Origin: CAZUZD01 sp964624465
GTDB taxonomy: Bacteria; Planctomycetota; Planctomycetia; Isosphaerales; Isosphaeraceae
DNA length: 28,555 bases
Direction: 5' to 3'
Assembly: GCA_964624465.1 (NCBI GenBank)
Contig: CAZUZD010000035.1
Coordinates: forward strand, 1 to 28,555
In this document: one piece after another, positions 26,963 through 28,555 of the stretch
How positions within the stretch are numbered: position 1 is the stretch's first letter
Layout: each line of letters starts with the position of its first letter
Translations under genes and position numbers: made by a program
Notes under the pieces: model-generated
What the model saw: the letters and a program-made list of their open reading frames with translations, nothing else
What the model was told of the DNA's origin: nothing
Database searches by the model: none

Positions 26963-28554
26963 GCCTCACCCAGGGGCAGCGGCGTGGGCTGGAACAGCTG
27001 CGAGATGTCGAGGCCGCGGGGGGCGGCCTCTTCACAGTCGACGACATCCATGAACCGGCTGTACCGGGCGACTACCTCGAGACGGAGGTCACCCTTCTTT
27101 GCGCGGATTTGGAACGGGTTGAAGGTGGTCTGCCTCTTGAGGAGCGCGAGAAGGTTCTAATCCTGATTCCGCCGAACTTCCCATTCGAACATCCCCGCGT
27201 GAGGGTAATGCACGACCGATTCGCGGGCTTCCCCCACGTTCAGTGGAAGCACTCTTTGTGCCTGTACCAGGCACCTTCAACCGAGTGGAACCCACACGAT
27301 GGGATCTTCGGATTCCTCGACCGCCTGCATCTTTGGTTGAGACGGGGCGCACTCGACCAGCTCGACCCAGCGGGCGTGGCACTCCATCCGCCCGTAGCAT
27401 ACCTCAGCGACGGTCCCCCACGAATCGTTGTACCCCGCGTTGACACCCCGCCCATTACGGATAACGCGTGGTTCGGTACGGCTCACCTCCGAATAGTCTC
27501 GGACGTCCGAGTGGACATCGTCGGGTGGTCACCGTTTCTTGACCAGGTCACCCCGAATGGTGTCGCGGCGACGGTGCTGCTACCGTCGGTCTTTCCGTTT
27601 GAGTTCCCGACAAACGTCGGCGAATTGATCAGTACTCTCTCCGAGCGGGGTGTATCGCGCGAGAAACTACTTCTGACATTGCAATGGGCGGTGATGCACA
27701 ACGAAGAAGGCGCACCGCTCTTCGTCGTGATTGGCACCCCGATGCGGGGTATTCGCGGCGGCGAACTGCGCCAACACCTGTCCGCCTGGTACATCGAGCC
27801 GTCCTGCGCATGGGGACTAAGGAAGGCCTTTGACAAGCACGCGGAAGACGAGCAAACGCGTGCCTATGGCGAGAAGATCGAAGGACTGCTGTTGGAGTGG
27901 GCACAGGTGGCGCCGGTGGCCTGGTGCTCAGTGCGAGAGGACCGCCCCGAGATCGTGACCAGACGCGATTGCAGAGCACCGCTGGCTTGGTTCGCAGGCC
28001 GCGCTGTAGCCATCTGGGGATGCGGAGCCCTCGGCGCCCATACGGCCGAGTATCTGACCCGCGCTGGCGTCGCTAAGCTGGTCCTTAGAGACAACGGAAT
28101 CGTCACGCCCGGTGTGTTGGTGCGCCAACCATTCGACGACGCCGACATCGGACGGTGCAAGGCTTACGCCTTACGCGACCGGCTCCAGCGCATCCGTCCC
28201 GACCTGGAGGTCGAGGTTTCTGTTAAGAGCATACTGGATGACCCGCTTGAAAGTGCGACCTGGGCTGCCGGGTCGGACCTCGTCGTCGACACTACGGCGT
28301 CAGGGGCTGTGATGGGCCTGATCGAGAGGCGTTGGTGGACGTCGGCTGATAGCCGAGTTCCCGTGATATCGATGGCTATTGATCGGAACGCCGCCCGTGG
28401 GATGGTCGTGCTAGCACGCCGGACGCACTCGGGTGGCCCGCTCGATATCACTCGTCGTCTGAAACTGGAGGCGAGCACAAGATCAGACCTTGCAAAATTC
28501 CTGAGACTTCTCGCTGAACCCGCCTGGAGGCTCGTCGCCTCAAGGGGCTCTTGA
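26959..28554 (+). CDS. cap2: CBASS Cap2-like E2-E1 ligase (possibly truncated at the C-terminus)
   Basis: Type II CBASS Cap2 conjugates the CD-NTase C-terminus to a target and thereby primes signal synthesis. The N-terminal ~160 residues form an E2-like fold: 'ILIPPNFPFEHPRVRV' and catalytic Cys-101 in 'WKHSLCLYQAPSTEWNP'. A linker domain (~165-340) follows. The E1 adenylation domain has the nucleotide loop G354-C-G-A-L-G359 in 'AIWGCGALGAH', then 'LVLRDNGIVTPGVLVRQPF' and 'DIGRCKA' with the Arg and Lys expected in E1 enzymes, and 'DLVVDTTAS'. A stop (28552-28554) ends the protein at 531 residues. Known Cap2 proteins are about 600, and the region with the E1 catalytic cysteine ('PGC'-type loop) is not seen. 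This could be a frameshift, a sequencing error at the window edge, or a true variant. The start overlaps the CD-NTase stop by 4 bases. Confidence 0.88.
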   Translation: MSLTQGQRRGLEQLRDVEAAGGGLFTVDDIHEPAVPGDYLETEVTLLCADLERVEGGLPLEEREKVLILIPPNFPFEHPRVRVMHDRFAGFPHVQWKHSLCLYQAPSTEWNPHDGIFGFLDRLHLWLRRGALDQLDPAGVALHPPVAYLSDGPPRIVVPRVDTPPITDNAWFGTAHLRIVSDVRVDIVGWSPFLDQVTPNGVAATVLLPSVFPFEFPTNVGELISTLSERGVSREKLLLTLQWAVMHNEEGAPLFVVIGTPMRGIRGGELRQHLSAWYIEPSCAWGLRKAFDKHAEDEQTRAYGEKIEGLLLEWAQVAPVAWCSVREDRPEIVTRRDCRAPLAWFAGRAVAIWGCGALGAHTAEYLTRAGVAKLVLRDNGIVTPGVLVRQPFDDADIGRCKAYALRDRLQRIRPDLEVEVSVKSILDDPLESATWAAGSDLVVDTTASGAVMGLIERRWWTSADSRVPVISMAIDRNAARGMVVLARRTHSGGPLDITRRLKLEASTRSDLAKFLRLLAEPAWRLVASRGS

Positions 28555-28555
28555 C

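Noticed and set aside
26959..28554. A Cap3 (JAB peptidase) domain fused to, or overlapping, the E2-E1 gene
   Set aside because: No ExnHxHxxxxxxxxD-type JAMM motif is visible in any frame I examined here; a separate gene could lie beyond the window.

Overview
This is a high-GC bacterial segment. The proteins look planctomycetal, probably from the Isosphaeraceae/Gemmataceae side: a secreted sulfatase, a MoeA with a PBP-like domain, IS66-type relics with the 'DYYxLKKR' accessory protein, and a style of tyrosine recombinase common in that phylum. This assignment is inferred from protein character and composition, not from a marker gene.

Layout. (1) 1-6434: a tripartite RND efflux operon made of a permease (5' truncated by the window edge), a periplasmic adaptor and a TolC-like outer-membrane channel. 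(2) 6435-9714: an M1 metallopeptidase gene flanked by decayed IS66-type sequences, with an accessory-protein relic upstream and a transposase fragment downstream, both on the + strand. (3) 9688-12544: a convergent secreted sulfatase, then a divergently transcribed RsbQ/KAI2-like alpha/beta hydrolase. (4) 12675-17922: a molybdenum/tungsten cluster with an aldehyde:ferredoxin oxidoreductase-family enzyme, a gephyrin-like MoeA and a MoeA fused to a periplasmic-binding-protein-like domain; the two MoeA genes overlap. (5) 18242-19678: an NtrC-type sigma-54 response regulator.

(6) 19876-28554: a genomic island. It begins at a tRNA-Lys(CTT) gene with its own promoter, followed at once by a tyrosine recombinase. 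Beyond the recombinase, base composition drops and codon use changes. A short tmRNA-3'-end-like fragment (21583-21607, minus strand) suggests a history of integration events. The cargo is an HNH-type protein and a WYL regulator (CapW-like) on the minus strand, divergent from a type II CBASS anti-phage operon on the plus strand: a Cap4-like nuclease-SAVED effector, a CD-NTase, and a Cap2-like E2-E1 ligase.

How the CBASS genes should work together, from knowledge of the families: the CD-NTase makes a cyclic oligonucleotide on infection, the E2-E1 protein primes the CD-NTase by conjugating its C-terminus to a target, the SAVED domain senses the nucleotide, and the fused nuclease degrades DNA. 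The WYL protein should repress the operon, and two inverted repeats in the 183-bp divergent promoter region are candidate operators. Points of note are the effector-first gene order, an adjacent HNH gene of unknown role, a CD-NTase tail ending in -GFGR rather than a bare glycine, and an E2-E1 reading frame that stops before the expected E1 catalytic-cysteine region. No Cap3 (JAB) gene is visible; it could lie beyond the window end.
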